Positions 1-11,083 are shown, counted from the stretch's first letter. The stretch is DNA of 64,000 nt from Chrysaora quinquecirrha (GCA_014526335.1 JACTAT010000206.1:94426-158425); one strand, 5' to 3'. A program made the numbers and translations. The notes: generated from the sequence alone by a model not told the origin.

Positions 1-316
1 GACATATCGCGTTCAGAAATAAGGCACTTTATAACGCGGTAAATCCAAAGTTTGAGCAAGGCTTAACTAAGGGTCATTCTGGCGTGCAAAGTTTCATAAG
101 GGTTGATGGTATAGCAGGAATTCGTGCTCTAACGTTTAATTGTCAGTATTTTGTTTAGCGATGTTGTAGTGTTAGTATAGGGATGCGCGTTGCATTTACT
201 TTTATAGTTAATTAGCCACATTATTTTGACTTTTGCACTCGTTGTAGCTAAATGGTAGTTGATTAATCCTCTGAATAAATTTTTGCAAAATTAAAACGTG
301 ATTTTATTACTTTCAG

Positions 317-635
317 AGCTCTACTGCTAATGCAGATTGCTATTGGCGAATCAATAATTGTTCGATTATCGTGTAAACAATATGGTAATTTCAGTATTGT
401 TCAGCCAGGGTATGTTCTCCAAGGATCTGTCATAACGACATTGTTTTTCATGTCCCAAGCAGAGTGTAAATATGAATGTCTTATGAATATACATTGCAAG
501 TCAATTAACACAGAAGATGAGGGTGATATGAGATGTCAATTAAACAGCAAAACACCAGAAGACCCTCGTGATAATGTTGTTTTATCATCGAAAGCCAAAT
601 GGACATTTATTACCACAATTTATTCCGACCCATTT
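317..635 (+). CDS. Exon: PAN/apple-like domain
   Basis: The exon lies between a TTTCAG acceptor and a GTAAGT donor and ends in phase 0. It has the PAN hallmarks: a GYVLQGSVI strand, a CKYEC helix start, a CKSIN turn and a CQLN strand. Cysteines are spaced as in PAN_1 domains. Confidence 0.8.
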
Positions 636-2650
636 GTAAGTTGATTTCTTTTAAAATTTTATCATCTTACAGAAATAGTTAACATTACAGGTGGTCCACG
701 GAGATGAGTTATACGCGGGTCCAGGAGATGGTCCAGAACCAAACTAACAAGAAAGAATATCTCGGGTATTTACATTTAGCTACCGATCTCGGTATGATTG
801 ACAGCTGGGTTCGTTTTAAGCTTGTAGAATTTCTCTTCCAAACATTGAAACCTGAAAATTCTAAAAATAACAATTAGCCTCACGATGTCCGTCCGTCGAT
901 ACAAGGAGGACCATCTAGTCATCCAAGTGCTTGGGAAGTCTTGCTCGGTGGGTCTGCAGATGGCTTATGAGGCCAATCTCCGCCCGGAAGGGTTTCCGGC
1001 TGTAAGGACAGAGAATGGTGGCAGCTGTTGCAGAGTTGTTGCTCTGCTGTTCCTGGCCTGCCTGCGGTCTTCAGAAACAGCAATCCTGTTGGCCTCGCAT
1101 GCTCAGAGTTAGAGTTATAGCCAAAGGGGTTCCTAAACCCCAATTTGTTAATGATAACTTGTTTGCATTAGGCCAAAAGCCACAGCTGGTGGCCAGTTTC
1201 AGCAAGGTGATGAAATACTACTGGAACCTAAATGCTTATTACTAGAAACCTAGCTCCTCACAGCCAAAAAGAATGGCAATATTAACGCTCATAAAAGTAC
1301 GTCAGTCTTATTTTTCCTTACAGGTTGGTGATAACTGCAAGAAAAACAAGCCATGTGAAAAGGGAGTTCTGTGCAAAGATACATGCGAATGTCCTGGCTA
1401 TAAATGCTATCCTTGTCCGACAGGTAGAACGGGGCTTCACTGCGAAGGCGTATCAGGTGTGTATGTATACTTTTGCTTTTAGGGACCGAGTTTATATAAA
1501 GGCAACGCTTATTTTCATCTTCTTTTCAAATAGGGAGTTATAAGAAGGCGGCATTTAATAGGGGAAATAAGAGGGACCCTTTTTTATAACTTTGGGGTAC
1601 AACAGTATTTTCAGGTTTATGGTGGGTTCTTCAAAGGGACTTAAGTTTGTTATTATGGCCTAAGAATGATACTTTCAACCATTAATTATGGACAGTTCCG
1701 TCAACAATAATCAGAAAAAATTACGCCTGGGTCGGCAAGCGGCTTTCTTAGCTTTTGCGCTATAGGTACATCCAAAAAGTCTGCCAATCAGCAGGGCCGA
1801 TGATTATTAGAAAGAAAACAAGGCATTGTATTCTCGAAAAAAGTTTGCCAAAAAGTAGATTACTAATTGGCATCCTAACAACTCCATAAGTGTACTATCA
1901 AAAATAAAAGTAATGAAAATAAAAAATTTAGCTTTCTTCTTTTTTCTTCTGACAGTCCTCAGAGTACGAACGTCTAAAACAGAGCGAAACAATCGAATAA
2001 TGAGTTTTCTCACATGGATTCTTCAATTAATTTGCATTTTTCTTCCCGCCTAAAACTGATTGGTGTTTAAAACACAATCCCAATGCAGCTTTTCTTTCTG
2101 ATTGGTGCATTTCAAGCCGCATCTGGGTATAAATTCCGCCTTAGTTTATTGAAAAAAGCTTTCAAGTATTGTCGAAAATGTTTCCGATGTTTATCGCAAT
2201 TTTGAAGTTTTGTACAACTCAAAAAACTATTAACGATATCTGTTAACTATGAGTAAAATCAAACTCAAACAAGATTTGATTTTTGATTGGTTGTTTCCTT
2301 TTCGTTTTGATGCAGGAAATTGCGATTCAAATATGACGGCATTATCAGGAGCAATCACATCACCCGGTTACCCAGAAAAATACCCAAACCACCACATTTG
2401 CAAGCACAACATCACCGTACCACTTGGAAAGAAGATCAAGATTACGTTTGTGACATTTACTTTGGAAAGAAACTCACTCTGCAGATATGATAGTTTGAAA
2501 ATAACTGATGGAAAGGCAGTGACAACGTATTGCGGATACAACGTTCCTTCTCCATTTTATTCAAAAAGTAATTCATTGTTGATTCAGTTCAAAAGTGATG
2601 GCAGCCTTCGGTATGCAGGGTTTTTGATCAACTATGAAACTATTGGCTAA
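317..2650 (+). CDS. PAN-EGF-CUB extracellular protein, 3' part of the gene
   Basis: Three plus-strand exons, 317-635, 1324-1456 and 2316-2650, join in frame and end at TAA 2648-2650. Junction phases are 0 and 1, and every intron is GT-AG. The order is a PAN/apple-like domain, a cysteine-rich EGF-like module and a complete CUB domain, then the C-terminus. Such combinations belong to secreted or cell-surface adhesion and matrix proteins. No transmembrane segment or anchor follows the CUB domain, so the product is probably secreted or ends extracellularly. The signal peptide and any earlier domains lie upstream of the window: the first exon enters in phase 2 after a TTTCAG acceptor. No gene name is given because this architecture is not specific. 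A transposon begins 13 bases after the stop codon, so the 3'UTR is either very short or contains transposon sequence. Confidence 0.8.
636..1323 (+). other. Intron with a GC-richer patch
   Basis: The intron separates the PAN and EGF exons. About 885-1130 is visibly richer in G and C than its surroundings and stays open on both strands for about 75 codons. I recognise no protein family in it. It may be a decayed insertion. Confidence 0.4.
1324..1456 (+). CDS. Exon: EGF-like cysteine-rich module
   Basis: This 133-bp exon between a TTACAG acceptor and a GTGTGT donor encodes eight cysteines in about 40 residues. It finishes with the EGF-like CPTGRTGLHC. It takes over from the PAN exon in phase 0 and leaves in phase 1. 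Confidence 0.75.
2316..2650 (+). CDS. Terminal exon: CUB domain
   Basis: The acceptor is TGCAG and the entry phase is 1. The translation has the CUB core: SGAITSPGYPEKYPN, a CRYDSLKITDG strand, TTYCG, a serine-rich LLIQFKSDGS and GFLINYE. Four conserved cysteines are present. The stop is at 2648-2650. Confidence 0.88.
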
Positions 2651-2687
2651 CTTCATGCCAGCCTAAGCTAGGAGTCATGTTGCGAGA

Positions 2688-3877
2688 TATGGGGGTATAT
2701 GTATGACAAAATTCGTCACCAAAGATGTTGACCATGCATAACTCCAAACCATCGTGTTCAGCCTTTCAAATGCACGGTTCATAACGTGTTTCAAGCCATC
2801 CATTGATTCAAAACACGTCAGGTCATAGTCATATGCGGCATGTATCAATTCGCGATGCATCAAAGTGTTGTAAAGCCTTTGAACTAATTATCCATGCATC
2901 GAGTCATCATGCATCAACTCGTTACACATCAATTCGCTTGATATCAATCTAACACTGTCAGATGCATTATTGACATCGTGCCTGCATCGGGCTTTCATTC
3001 ATGCATGCAATTATTTTCATTCAATCTGAAGATATGGAAGGAGGATTTAATGCTGGGTTCCTCAGAAGTTTTGTATACCGGTCAGAGGGGTAGGCCCAGA
3101 TTTCAGCTGCCAAAAGATACAATAAGTTTCCTCGTCGAGTATGGATTTGCAACAAATGAAATATCTGCCATGTTCTCTGTGAGTCGTCGCACAGTGCAAC
3201 GCAGAATGGCTGAATTCAATATTCGCGAGGGTATTCCACGTTATTCTCCTATTGCTGACGATCAACTAGACAATGTTATCTTGGAAATAACCAACGATTT
3301 TCCTAATTGTGGTGTGAAAAGAATGCAGGGTTTTCTTCTGCAAAGAGGTATAAGGGTGCAGTGGGACAGAGCTAGAGAGTCTACCAGCTTTACATTTATT
3401 TCCGTTTTATTTCAATTTTTAACCCCCTGAACGAAGAATGTTTGGGATTTATTGATGGACGATGTAAGCACGATGCAAGCACGAACTAAAGCACGATGCA
3501 AGCACTAATCAAATCACGATGCAAGCACGAATCAAAACACGATGCAAACACGAATCAAAGCACGATGGCAAGCATGAATGAAAGCCCGATGTCAATAATG
3601 CATCTGACAGTGTTAGATTGATATCAAGCGAATTGATGTGTAACGAGTTGATGCATGATGACTCGATGCATGGATAATTATTTCAAAAGCTTTATAACAC
3701 TTTGATGCATCGCGAATTGATACATGCCGCATATGACTATGACCTGACGTGTTTTGAATCAATGGATGGCTTGAAACACGTTATGAACCGTGCATTTGAA
3801 AGGCTGAACATGATGGTTTGGAGTTATGCATGGTCAACATCTTTGGTGACGAATTTTGTCATACATATACCCCCATA
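2688..3877. mobile_element. DNA transposon with ~320-bp inverted repeats and GCGAGA duplication
   Basis: Inverted repeats of about 320 bp (2688-3005 and 3565-3877) begin TATGGGGGTATATGTATGAC. GCGAGA stands directly outside both ends (2682-2687 and 3878-3883), the pattern expected of a target-site duplication. The interior encodes a helix-turn-helix-like reading frame on the plus strand. Repeats of GCACGATGCAAGCAC type at 3460-3570 form a short tandem stretch next to the right arm. The element sits inside the foldback at 2663-4115 and therefore arrived later. Confidence 0.8.
3029..3430 (+). CDS. Truncated transposon protein with helix-turn-helix-like N-terminus
   Basis: The frame includes GQRGRPRFQLPKD, a region resembling a DNA-binding helix (NEISAMFSVSRRTVQRRM), and then FPNCGVKRMQGFLLQRGI. 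This looks like the N-terminal half of integrase-like genes that occur in many copies in fish and cnidarian genomes. The usual catalytic domain is absent: the frame ends where the element's repeats begin. The start codon is uncertain. An ATG at 2978 lies inside the left inverted repeat, and the family-like sequence begins near 3080. The copy is probably non-functional. Confidence 0.5.
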   Translation, partial: KIWKEDLMLGSSEVLYTGQRGRPRFQLPKDTISFLVEYGFATNEISAMFSVSRRTVQRRMAEFNIREGIPRYSPIADDQLDNVILEITNDFPNCGVKRMQGFLLQRGIRVQWDRARESTSFTFISVLFQFLTP

Positions 3878-4115
3878 GCGAGACATGGTTGCCAGTGACA
3901 TGTCCCCTCAATGTCTCCCAGTTTAGCCACCTCGGAAACTTTATAGCGAGTGTCAAAATGTTAAAGCGAAAGACACACACCAATTCTGGGAGTCAACAGA
4001 AACATTTCTTGTCTCTGCGACTCGGGGAGATACTGCTCGCTTGTCACTTGCATGTTTAGCCACCCAGGGAGACACGCCGAATACAATGTCGTGCGCGACA
4101 TGTCTCCTAGCTTAG

Positions 4116-5733
4116 CAATAACTTTACTAATACATACATCATGTGGTATTTTGCAAGCCGTGCAACAATGAGTCATGCGAAATGAGACAAACATCTATCA
4201 TCTGTGCGCAATGACATGCAAGAACATAAAGGTGCATGTGCCTATTAACATTTTCTTTTTTCCACAATTTATTAAATATTTTAACTACACTCTGCATTCG
4301 AGATTCCTAGACAGACCTGGATTGCACTTTGCGTCGACTAAGAGATTCTAATAATTTCAAGCTCAAAATAAAAAAATATTAGAATATTGAGGCTTGGCTT
4401 AAAAATAAGTATTCTTAAAAGTGTTTATGATTTAGCAATATAGTAACATAACGCAGTATTATAATAATGTTGAAAATAATGAAGGTTGTGTGCCATTCGA
4501 ATTGAAAATGAATTTTTGGAAGCAGTACAAGCGCACTGCGTTTAATTCTGGATAAAGGAGCAGTGCTTTCATCCACAAACACTGTGAGTTAATAGGATAT
4601 GTAGCAACCGTATGTTGTTTAACGCTTAGTTGATACGTTTCCCGAAGCTTCAGAGTCACCATACCAGCTGTTTCAAATCACTTGTATGATGGGATAGTGG
4701 TTGTTGTCGAGTCATACGTTGCTCATTGAGCGTTCTGTTAAGTTGAGATAAAGATCAAGGGAAAGGAATCACAATGTATGATCAGTACTCTATTTTCACT
4801 TTATTCCACTCTCTTCCTTTCAATTGGCTTAGATATGGAGAGTGCGAAGGAGGCTTCGCTATTTGAAAGGCAGAGAGTCGTGAGACCGTCGCTGCGGAAG
4901 GAGTGGAGAGGCAGCTAATCTTATATTGCGAGTTGCTGAAGAAGACTGGCTAGAGCACACAGATTGAGTTATACAACATAGAGAAACCCCAGGGGGGGGG
5001 GGGGTTCTTCTTGGTTTCCTAAGCAAATTCAGAGGTTTTCATCCAGTGAGAATAGTAAGATTATAGATTATGGGTGTGTTCTTTTGGAGAGAAGTAAAAG
5101 TTTGATCCGACATTGTAAAGTTCACTTCATTGCTACTGCGCTTTTCCTGAGCGAATCAGCGAAGCAAGAATATTATTTTTGTTCTTTTGGAACTGATTCG
5201 GTTTTTTTGTTGCTTCTTAGTGGTGCTTTTAGGTTATGCGATAATTTAGGACTGGATCGAGTTTGATTTTCGCACCAAAATGGCGGGAGAGGCGGCGAGG
5301 CCAACTTTTTAACATTTGTTTCTAGTTTTGTCAGCTGTCGGATTAAAATTTTGATTTATTTCGTGGATTTTCAAAGTTTGCTAAGACAACTACATGAAAA
5401 AGGCTACATACATCATGGCAACTTGAAATTTTCTTGAATATTTTGCTTTCAGAAGCAGGATTGAGAACAAATATGAATGCACATTTTAGTTGTGCAGTCT
5501 TTTCAATTGTAACATTTGATCTTACAGTTGCGGCTGCAAGTTTTCGCAAGGTTATTAACATTGAAAACGTGAATGACAAGTTCCCAACAAATTTCAGCCT
5601 TTTATGGCCAAATGACAGCCTCGGAATGGTACGGAAACACTGGCAAGAGAAAGCCCACAAAAGACCAACACACTCACTCCCAAATTAACTTAAACTCATT
5701 TTATTTTTACATACAATTGGCGGCGAGGGTTTT
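4116..5733. other. Intergenic stretch, no supported gene
   Basis: I see no gene here. It holds a short poly-G run near 4991-5001 and a fragment near 4365-4430 ending ATTCTTAAAAGTGT. That fragment resembles the ends of the MITE at 40.47-40.89 kb. Confidence 0.5.
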
Positions 5734-5965
5734 TAGGCCTTCACCACTAAGGTACCAATTTTACACTTTGGTGCGGGATCCAGATCCCATAGAAAATTGC
5801 AAAAATACCATGGATTGCACAGAACTGACCTCTGATTGTAATAATTTGCTTATCTGGCTGATGAGCCAGAAAGACACAAAATGCTTAGCTGAAGTTGCGT
5901 ACTTCACAAAACGATGTTTCAAACAAAGAGAAAAATTTCTCCAATCAGGATTGGTCAATATTTAA
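5734..5965 (+). CDS. Possible terminal exon, cysteine-rich, unknown family
   Basis: A TTTTTAG acceptor precedes an open frame of about 77 codons ending at TAA 5963-5965. The C-terminal half has regularly placed cysteines (ENCKN, DCTEL, SDCNN, KCLAE, RCFKQ) and an amphipathic stretch containing LLIWLMSQ. The spacing loosely recalls small extracellular cysteine domains, but I cannot assign one. No partner exon was identified, so this may be chance or a decayed exon. Confidence 0.3.
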
Positions 5966-6361
5966 AGTATCCAGTAGAACATTTTATCCTTAGTTTAAAC
6001 ATGATTAATATGTTAGAGTATGGAGTGACTAGTTATTTTCTATTAATTTTCGGAGATACTTTACCATTAGGATCATACTTTTTGCAATTTTAGTCAGGTT
6101 ATATCCTAATTTCTGTATTTTAACACGTTGTTATTGCCGCCTTTTTAATTTTAAACAATGTAAGTAGGTTAAGGGCCATCTCGGGCTGTTAAATAAAAAA
6201 AAAATGCATATAAAAAAAAGTAATTGCACGGCTCAGGCTGATTTGGGCTTTTCTGGGGTGTATCATCTTTGGGTTGAAGGACAAAGGACAATGACGAATG
6301 CATATCAAACAATGAAAGGACGTCAACGGATTGCGAATTTAACACCAAAATGCCTAAAAAC

Positions 6362-6390
6362 ATGCCATCATCATCATCATCATCATCATC
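6362..6390. repeat. (CAT)n microsatellite
   Basis: About nine uninterrupted CAT units. The surrounding sequence at 5966-6640 is AT-rich and shows no gene. Confidence 0.9.
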
Positions 6391-6639
6391 AAAACATTAT
6401 TAAAACACACCCTCAGCTAGGGTATGTAAAATCAAAATTTAAAATACGTTCATCACTCTTTACGTTTGTTTAAACATTATTAAGAGTGACAATTATTAAA
6501 ATCAGAAAGTAAAAGGAAAATCTTTTACAACAACAGCAACAACAAAATATAAAGCTACAGGAGGATTAGTTTACAAAATTAGCAGAAAACACAAGTAAAT
6601 TCTAGTCAAGTTAATACAGTACTTCAATTAATCAATGGA

Positions 6640-7105
6640 AGTCAGATTAGGTTTACAGGAGATTTGGACATTTTCTGGCGATAGCGAAATATTTCTCTAA
6701 TAAATTTTGCTATATTTGCAATAAATTTCTTTTCTTTATTTATTTGCATCAAGGAATCGAATTTTTCATCAGTTGGGTAACGAAAAAAGTAATTGGGTAT
6801 AAAGTTCTTCCTAATATTATCAAAAGCTGGGCATCTTAGTAATGTATTCAAAATCAAAACTCTTTTTCATACGCCTATGCATTCTACCTTTACTTGATTT
6901 TTCCATATCGAAATTTCACTGTTGTAAACCTGCCTTTTACAATTTCTAACAGCTTGTTAGCATTTTGAAACGCATGTGTATTCCATATACAAGAAAAACC
7001 CGAGTTATCCAGTATACTTTTAACGCTTCTAATCCAATTTATGTTCATATTTCTACTTACAATATTATATAGGCAGGGAAATTCTTTGAAAAAACTGGAC
7101 ACCAA
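6640..7105 (-). mobile_element. Decayed 3' tail of a non-LTR retrotransposon (LINE)
   Basis: On the minus strand two out-of-frame pieces read in order. The first has WIRSVKSILDNSGFSCIW; the second has CPAFDNIRKNFIPNYFF and FDSLMQINKEKKF. Both match my memory of the post-reverse-transcriptase C-terminal region of cnidarian LINE proteins, where a cysteine/histidine cluster precedes a tail of this type. The upstream reverse transcriptase is absent. The inverted duplication at 7070 cuts across the piece. Confidence 0.6.
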
Positions 7106-7634
7106 CCTAACCGAAAATGTTTTTATCGATTCTGACTAATTAAGGTATGCAGATTCAATATCCGAGATATACCTTTTGAAATTTTGACCGGAAGTTGCTC
7201 ATTTTGATGACGTCATCAGCCTACTTTTTTCTCATATTTAAGTAGAATAATGGGGCAGCTGTAGCTCAAATTAGAAATGTAAAGGTATATTCAGACTCAG
7301 CTTTCGATGGGCTTTCGATTGATATATAGTTTTGCTAAATTTGCGCATATCGAAAATATAAATGCTGACGTCAGCAAAATCTGAAATTGTTAGTAGGAGC
7401 TCAAATTCACGGTAAAATATTTACTCCAATTAACTAAATTGGTTAAAAGTGCAAACTTGGAAGCTTCAAAGATGGGTATGCAGTTTACTTGTGTATGTTT
7501 CTGTCATTATTTGTTGATTTCCGACGTCATCGTTAATTGTTTAGGCAACGATCTCTCATGTCATTAAGATATTCAAAAGATGTAAACATTAAGATAACAT
7601 AAGTGTAACTATTGTGAGAACATATTTACATTGT

Positions 7635-9060
7635 TTAAGGCACCCAGTCTAAATCTTCAATATCAGTCTCTGATTCGCTCTCTGATGAATTTCCAAAAAA
7701 TATGAAATTGAGTTCGCTACTTTCTTGCTGACCTTGTTCATTTTCACTGTCACTGCTAGTTGTGTATGCTCTGCTCGAATCCAATATTTCTTGCGCTCTT
7801 TCAACTAAAGATACTGCATGATCCTGGCGTTTGCTTCTTTTACGAGGTGCCTGATCGCTCTCTTTTGTTAATTCCTTGCTGCGATGTTGTGGCATTTGAT
7901 CACCCGTGAATTTAACTGGAAATACAAAGCCGTCTTCTTTGTCAACTGACCAGCCATTATTTTCCAGTGCAATTGGAGACACTATTAGTTGGTGGAATCG
8001 AATCCAATAAGAACATTGGTAGTGAACTCTTAACATCGCCTGTCTCATTGAATCAGGATCAGGAGGTAGCGAAAAAGATGTTTTGGTCTTCATTGCCTTG
8101 TACAGCCTAACCCTTGTGTCAATAAGATCTTCTCTGGTCTTTCCTGCGTACATGACAGTCTGGACAAATGATGATGCATCTTTCATGCCATTTTCAGTCA
8201 ACTTTTGTGTCTTTCCTAATTCTTCCAGTAAACATAAAGAGTTCTTTTGCTTTGCTGTCAGCACTTTTTAAGAACTGTTATTTTTCTGACCCCATAAAAG
8301 AACGACGTTGTATCGCACCTTGAAATGCAATGTAATACACCTTTTCAACTAAGGGCCTCGTTTTCAAAAAAATTTTAAAATTGTGTCACAGAAGCATTTC
8401 GACGTCAGATTCGAATTCAGCGCCTTCGTTTTAGTGTTTGGGCAAATTTTTACGCTTCTAGTCCTTACGATGTTCATTTTATAGCGATTACAAATTTGAA
8501 AAGTTATAAAGGATTTGACCGTGAAAAATGACTGAGGGTGTAAAGTTTCACCCCAAGCTAATTTCACGGTCAAATCCTCTATAAATTTTCAAACTTTTCG
8601 TCGCTATAGAATCAACATCGTAAGGACCAGAATCGTAAAAATTTGCGACAACACTAAAACGAAGGTGCTCAATCTGAATCTGGGGTCAAAATTTTTGTAC
8701 GAACAAATTTTCGTAAATTTTGAAAACGAGGCTCTTAGTTGAAAAGGTGTATTCTGGTAAGTAATAGCATAGATCTCTTCCAAATTTTTACAAATATCTC
8801 CAATATCTACAAACTTTTCATGCTCTATCTTCGTGAACCATTTTTTTGACGGCTGCAATTTACAGTAAGCAAGGACAAGAAGAATGGGAACATCTGTGTC
8901 TTTCGCTACAACCAGAACATTGGTATCTTGAAGACCTGCGTGCAAAACTAACCGTGTGTCAGCTTCTTCGTGATTACACTTAAACATTTCTTCCACACCT
9001 TCTTTCGCAATTTTCCAGGTTCTGTCTTCTTCCGTTACTACAAGGGGATATTTTAAGATT
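7635..9060 (-). pseudogene. Broken copy of the HEEADTR-motif mobile-element gene (left arm)
   Basis: Read on the minus strand from about 9060, the segment gives EEMFKCNHEEADTRL, then VVAKDTDVPILLVL, then after damage CDTTSFFYGV, then a C-terminal half with MRQAMLRVHYQCSYW. This series (EEAD, DTD, GCDTTS, late HYQ..W) belongs to a highly repeated cnidarian and fish protein family. I liken it to PIN/FEN-type nuclease acidic motifs, which is inference. Three lesions are visible: a 414-bp foldback insertion, a short insert before CDTTS that is shared with the other arm, and a 2-base frameshift before the LTAKQKNS segment. The N-terminus is missing. Confidence 0.75.
8337..8750. mobile_element. Foldback MITE inserted in the left palindrome arm
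   Basis: The ends ACACCTTTTCAACTAAG and its reverse complement meet in a nearly complete 414-bp palindrome. Comparison with the right arm gives the empty site directly (GTAATTGTGG, 9820s on the opposite strand). AT flanks both ends, so the duplication is 2 bp. The centre has TTTGACCGTG inverted, as does the foldback at 49.44-49.76 kb. Confidence 0.85.
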
Positions 9061-9197
9061 TTTTTTGCATCTGAGGAGCACGCAAATTTGACCTACGCGA
9101 TGCACTCAAACAGCCACTGACTGCGGTACCACTTAGTATAGTACTTGACTGCATTTCAAAAACTGGTCCAAAGAACGCTCGCTGGATAGTCGACGGC

Positions 9198-10509
9198 ATG
9201 GCAGCCATGAGATCTGTAAAGCCAAAGAACACGTACCGTGAATGGCTGAAATCTTTGTTGAAATTTATCACTCCGTCAGCAGAACTAGAACCACAGACAA
9301 TTGAACTGATCAATGTTGCTTACTACGAGATCAGTGCAAAGAATAATGCACGTTCAAAAGAGGTGAAAATGTACAAAGAACGCACATTCAGGGATTCGAG
9401 CAAAAAATGCTCAAAGGAAGCGAGTGGGCGAATTTCTTCAATAACATTCATACTAAGACAGACTTGATTAGACTAGTTTCAAAATTTGCGCGCTCTTCAG
9501 ATGCAAAAAAAATCTTAAAATATCCCCTTGTAGTAACGGAAGAAGAAAGAACCTGGAAAATTGCGAAAGAACGTGTGGAAGAAATGTTTAAGTGTAATCA
9601 CGAAGAAGCTGACACACGGTTAGTTTTCCGCGCAGGTCTTCAAGATGCCAATGTTCTGGTTGTAGCGAAGACACAGATGTTCCCATTCTTCTTGTCCTTG
9701 CTTACTGTAAATTGCAGCCTTCAAAAAATGGTTCACGAAGATAGAGCATGAAAAGTTTGTAGATATTGGAGATATTTGTAAAAATTTGGAAGAGATCTAT
9801 GCTATTACTTACCACAATTACATTGCATTTCAAGGTGCGATACAACGTCGTTCTTTATGGGGTCGGAAAATAACAGTTCTAAAAGTGCTGACAGCAAAGC
9901 AAAAGAACTCTTTATGTTTACTGGAAGAATTAGGAAACAAAAGTTGACTGAAAATGGCATGAAAGATGCATCATCATTTGTCCAGACTGTCATGTACGCA
10001 GGAAAGACCCGAGAAGATCTAATTGACACAAGGGTTAGGCTGTACAAGGCAATGAAGACCAAAACATCTTTTTCGCTACCTCCTGATCCTGATTCAATGA
10101 GACAGGCGATGTTAAGAGTTCACTACCAATGTTCTTATTGGGTTCGATTCCACCAACTAATAGTGTCTCCAATTGCACTGGAAAATAATGGCTGGTCAGT
10201 TGACAAAGAAGACGGCTTTGTATTTCCAGTTAAATTCACGGGTGATCAAATGCCACAACATCGCAGCAAGGAATTAACAAAAGAAAGCGATCAGGCACCT
10301 CGTAAAAGAAGCAAACGCCAGGATCATGCAGTATCTTTAGTTGAAAGAGCACAAGAAATATTGGATTCGAGCAGAACATACACAACTAGCAGTGACAGTG
10401 AAAATGAACAAGGTCAGCAAGAAAGTAGCGAACTCAATTTCATATTTTTGGAAATTCATCAGAGAGCGAATCAGAGACTGATATTGAAGATTTAGACTGG
10501 GTGCCTTAA
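9198..10509 (+). pseudogene. Longer broken copy of the HEEADTR-motif gene (spacer plus right arm)
   Basis: This copy includes the upstream region (TYREWLKSLLKF, then TDLIRLVSKFARSSDAKK) that the left arm lacks. It carries EEAD but loses one base in VVAKDTD (about 9668) and shifts frame. It keeps the 23-base insert just before TGCGATACAACG, where GCDTTS would be read, and then stays open from about 9857 to TAA 10507-10509. Both palindrome copies are therefore inactive, with partly different lesions. Confidence 0.75.
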
Positions 10510-11074
10510 ACAATGTAAATATGTTCTCACAATAGTTACACTTATGTTATCTTAATGTTTACATCTTTTGAATATCTTAATGACATGAGAGATCGTTGCC
10601 TAAACAATTAATGATGACGTCGGAAATAAACAAATAATGACAGAAACATACACAAGTAAACTGCATACCCATCTTTGAAGCTTCCAATTTTGCACTTTTA
10701 ACCAAGTTAGTTAATTGAAGTAAATATTTTACCGTGAATTTGAGCTCCTACTAACAATTTCAGATTTTGCTGACGTCAGCATTTATATTTTCAATATGCG
10801 CAAATTTAGCAAAACTATATATCAATCGAAAGCCCATCGAAAGCTGAGTCTGAATATACCTTTACATTTCTAATTTGAGCTACAGCTGCGCCATTATTCT
10901 ACTTAAATATGAGAAATAAGTAGGCTGATGACGTCATCAAAATGAGCAACTTCCGGTCAAAATTTCAAAAGGTATATCTCGGATATGGAATCTGCATACC
11001 TTAATTAGTCAGAATCGATAAAAACATTTTCGGTTAGGTTGGTGTCCAGTTTTTTCAAAGAATTTCCCTGCCTA
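9481..11074 (+). repeat. Right arm of the giant palindrome
   Basis: The arm is 1.59 kb and mirrors 7070-9090. The 390-base spacer 9091-9480 is present once and carries the upstream part of the mobile gene. The arms differ by substitutions and small indels as well as the 414-bp insertion, so they have diverged since they formed. Confidence 0.9.
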
Positions 11075-11083
11075 AATGTATGT

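Larger units (their letters stand above)
2663..4115. mobile_element. Foldback element interrupted by a second transposon
   Basis: The ends are inverted copies: 2663 onwards reads CTAAGCTAGGAGTCATGTTG, and 4096-4115 is the reverse complement with few changes. The interior after 3884 carries GTTTAGCCACCTCGGAAAC and a GGGAGACA-type inverted end. Without the 1.19-kb insert at 2688-3877 the element is about 260 bp. A relative lies at 54713-55065 with the same CACCTCGGAAACTTT segment and similar ends. I see no clear target duplication. Confidence 0.7.
7070..9090 (-). repeat. Left arm of a giant palindrome
   Basis: This arm is the reverse complement of 9481-11074 at high identity. For example, 7190-7220 and 10925-10955 share the stretch around TGATGACGTCATCA. 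It is about 2.02 kb long because a 414-bp foldback (8337-8750) is inserted; without it the arms agree to within about 10 bases. The outer edge is at AGGCAGGGAAATTC, the inner edge near CAAATTTG. Confidence 0.9.

Noticed and set aside
5434..5688. An 84-codon plus-strand frame after a CTTTCAG sequence
   Set aside because: No recognisable family, no donor giving a sensible phase, and AT-rich composition typical of non-coding sequence.
6362..6390. Possible histidine-rich coding tract
   Set aside because: A CAT microsatellite in a short, otherwise non-conserved frame.
7070..11074. Possibility that the palindrome is purely a foldback-read assembly error
   Set aside because: The arms differ by a whole element, indels and substitutions, which an artefactual mirror would not show. 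Long reads should still confirm it.
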